Shown here in pieces: positions 61,933-64,000 of a DNA stretch of 64,000 nucleotides. Positions within the stretch are counted from its first letter, which is position 1; every line of letters starts with the position of its first letter. The position numbers and the translations under genes are program-made. The stretch covers positions 287,908,028 through 287,972,027 of the forward strand of contig JAUMIR010000002.1 of the NCBI GenBank assembly GCA_030847615.1, in the 5' to 3' direction. Below the pieces are notes generated by a model, which was not told the origin of the DNA, did not search any database, and saw nothing but the letters and a program-made list of their open reading frames with translations. Source of the DNA: Gambelia wislizenii. Taxonomy: Eukaryota; Chordata; Lepidosauria; Squamata; Crotaphytidae.

Positions 61933-64000
61933 TTAAGAATGGAAAGAACCATCACTTTGTTTAGTTAAAATCTCTTCCTGGTTCACACTGAGATGCTATT
62001 TTAAAATTTCTCTGTGGATAGCAGTGAGAGATATCCATACTCAGATCAATGGAGAAATCAAAGATTTAAATGTAGCTGGGATTGGGACTTTACATATAGT
62101 ATGTCCTGTCCACCCCACCCACAAAAGGGGAGGAATCCAAAAGAGGTCAACCATGCTCACTGGGCAGAAATTGCTGATTACTGGGAGGTGGGTGGAGAAC
62201 AGAATGGAGCAGCTGGAACTAGGAACAGAAGTACTCCACCCTGCAGCAATTTCGATGCATAACTCCACTTGGACAAACTATTACACTAAAGTTTGTATGC
62301 TTTTCTGGAAAGATTAATATAAGCATTCAATTAAGGACTTTAAAGTGTATGTTACTTGAGAGAATAAACAGAAGTCATCCTTGCCAAAGCAGTGTACAAT
62401 CTAAATTTTGGTGTAACTGGAGACAAAGATGAGAAAGGTAGAACTTTCTGTTGAAAACAGACCATTGAAGGGGATCAAGAGAGGGCAAACTGAATCCCTC
62501 TGGCTGTTTTTATAGCACTGAAACTCTTCCCCACTATTTTTCTGGTAATAAATAAACAACCCTGGTGAACTGCTTCTCATGAAAGCTTCTTGAAGAAGCT
62601 AGTCATCTTTTAAATAGTGCAAGGGCCCTTTCTTGTACCAAGCGACTTTCACTCCATGCTAAACATGAAATTGAAATCTTATAATGTAATCCTATGCTTA
62701 TTTACTCCGAAGGAAATCTAACTATTCAGTGAGGCTTATTTTCCAGTGTCTTTAGGATTACTGTACAGCCTTGACCTCAAGACTTAGCAAAGTTACTACA
62801 GACATATATAGAGGCTATGATAACTTGTTACTATGGATTGACATGTGATCTTATCTTACACATAATCAGCTGTAATGTAATTCAACCCCATGAAGCATGC
62901 TACTAGGGAAGGAAGGATGACCCCTATAAAGGGTGTTCCTGTACAAAACATGCAGTTAGAAAGACTACAGGAATGAGTAACAAGATAGTATGAAGATTCC
63001 GAGTGCCCTGACTTCAGCTATTTATTTCTTGAAAATTTCTAATTAAATCTAATTAGCAGTTGCTATTAATAAAACAAAGCTCTGTGCATTTAAAATACTT
63101 TAATTCAGGGAGATGAGCAATGTGAAGTCAAAGGCTTTCACAGCCGGCATCCATAGATTTTCCTCACAGCCCGGAAAAAAACCCAAGGAAAATCAGGGAG
63201 ATGACTTTCCCCATGGTTCCCCAGCAAAGAGGACACTACCAATCTTATCAACCAATATAGCCAAGAACATTCAATTTTCAGCCTTACTTGTGAAAAAACA
63301 GAAAAAAATATCTAGAGGAAAAGAGTGTGCTGGGGACTTTATCTGCTCATGCCATACCTGGTCTCACCCATGGATGTAGAGTGAAGTTACCTATTTTTCA
63401 AGAGCTACTTTGTATTGCAGTAGGAAGTGTGCATCAGTATAGATAATTTCACCATTAATTCATAGGATCTAGCACCTAAGCTATAAAAATAAAGATGCCC
63501 AACCATATTTTAGTTTGCTACCCTTGCAGCTATCATAACGAAAGCAAATCTTACCTGCCATGTAATATGTCTGCAGAATTAGCTGTGCTTTTATCAGTAT
63601 TTTACTTACTATTTGTTTTAAGATATGAAAATCCAATTTATTTCATGTTCCTTCTCCTTGCCATGTAATTTTTAATATATCCAAAATAATCACACCTCTT
63701 TGCTTGACTTCAAGATAGTTCCACAGGCCCACCTGAGTTTTGACAGTAAGCTTTCAAAGAATGTTTAAAGGAGGTAGATCTAGTGTTAAAGAAAATAATT
63801 AGAACTGTATAAAATGCATGCCATAGAATCATAGAATCTCATTCTGAACAGTTATGTTAGTGAACAGATTGTACAACACGTTGTCATGATAGGTTAAAAA
63901 GTCCATCATTAATGTAATGTGTTTTTTTGCCACTGTAACAAGACAAATGACCCATCCTAACAGGAATGGAATGGCTTGTCCTCAGTAAATAGCTACTATA
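61931..64000. other. ANP32B: ANP32B intron 1, end of window
   Basis: It includes a Penelope-like remnant at about 63120-63210 and a CR1-tail-like catagaatcatagaatc near 63824. ANP32B exon 1 was not found before the window ends. Confidence 0.45.
63120..63210. mobile_element. Penelope-like repeat remnant
   Basis: gtcaaaggctttcacagccg and tccatagattttcctcacag, then cccggaaaaaaacccaagga, as at 7258-7290 and 29620-29690. Confidence 0.55.

Overview
This is a vertebrate nuclear genome window, most likely from a squamate reptile (lizard or snake). The evidence is the repeat mix: CR1, Bov-B, L1 and L2-like LINE fragments, a SINE with a 5S-rRNA-derived head and a Bov-B-like tail (the Sauria SINE type), and many short terminal-inverted-repeat DNA elements. 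There are no prokaryotic operons, CRISPR arrays, tRNA or rRNA genes. Gene structure is exon/intron with GT-AG splice sites throughout.

Two host genes are recognised, arranged tail to tail. CORO2A (coronin 2A) lies on the plus strand. Eleven coding exons between 12488 and 36031 join in frame into a 520-residue protein, close to the human length of about 525. Its first coding exon begins at the start codon directly after a splice acceptor, so at least one untranslated exon lies upstream, in bases 1-12487 or before the window. ANP32B lies on the minus strand, from its stop codon at 43350-43352 up to exon 2 at 56482-56631. Exon 1 (about 18 residues in relatives) is not visible and should lie beyond 64000, so 56632-64000 is probably its first intron. 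The two stop codons are about 7.3 kb apart. Human TRIM14 and NANS, which lie between these genes, were not seen.

Layout: 1-12487, CORO2A upstream region or first intron with CR1, Bov-B, L2-like, hAT-like and Penelope-like repeats; 12488-36031, CORO2A coding exons and introns; 36032 to about 39.7 kb, CORO2A 3' UTR candidates with three AATAAA sites; about 39.7-42.8 kb, intergenic; 42.8-43.35 kb, ANP32B 3' UTR; 43350-56631, ANP32B exons 7 to 2; 56632-64000, intron 1. The introns hold most of the mobile DNA.

The most unusual structure is a pair of related 1.3-kb elements (54910-56222 and 57067-58361) in opposite orientation around ANP32B exon 2. Each has 25-base terminal inverted repeats, and the inside is largely a run of imperfect hairpins. 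Other points for follow-up are an element resembling mammalian MER2, a 1.4-kb GC-rich Tigger-like element with a consensus splice donor inside, Penelope-like inverted repeats carrying a hammerhead-like core, and a CR1 copy ending about 55 bases before CORO2A exon 8. Repeat family names come from memory of consensus sequences and need a Dfam or Repbase check.
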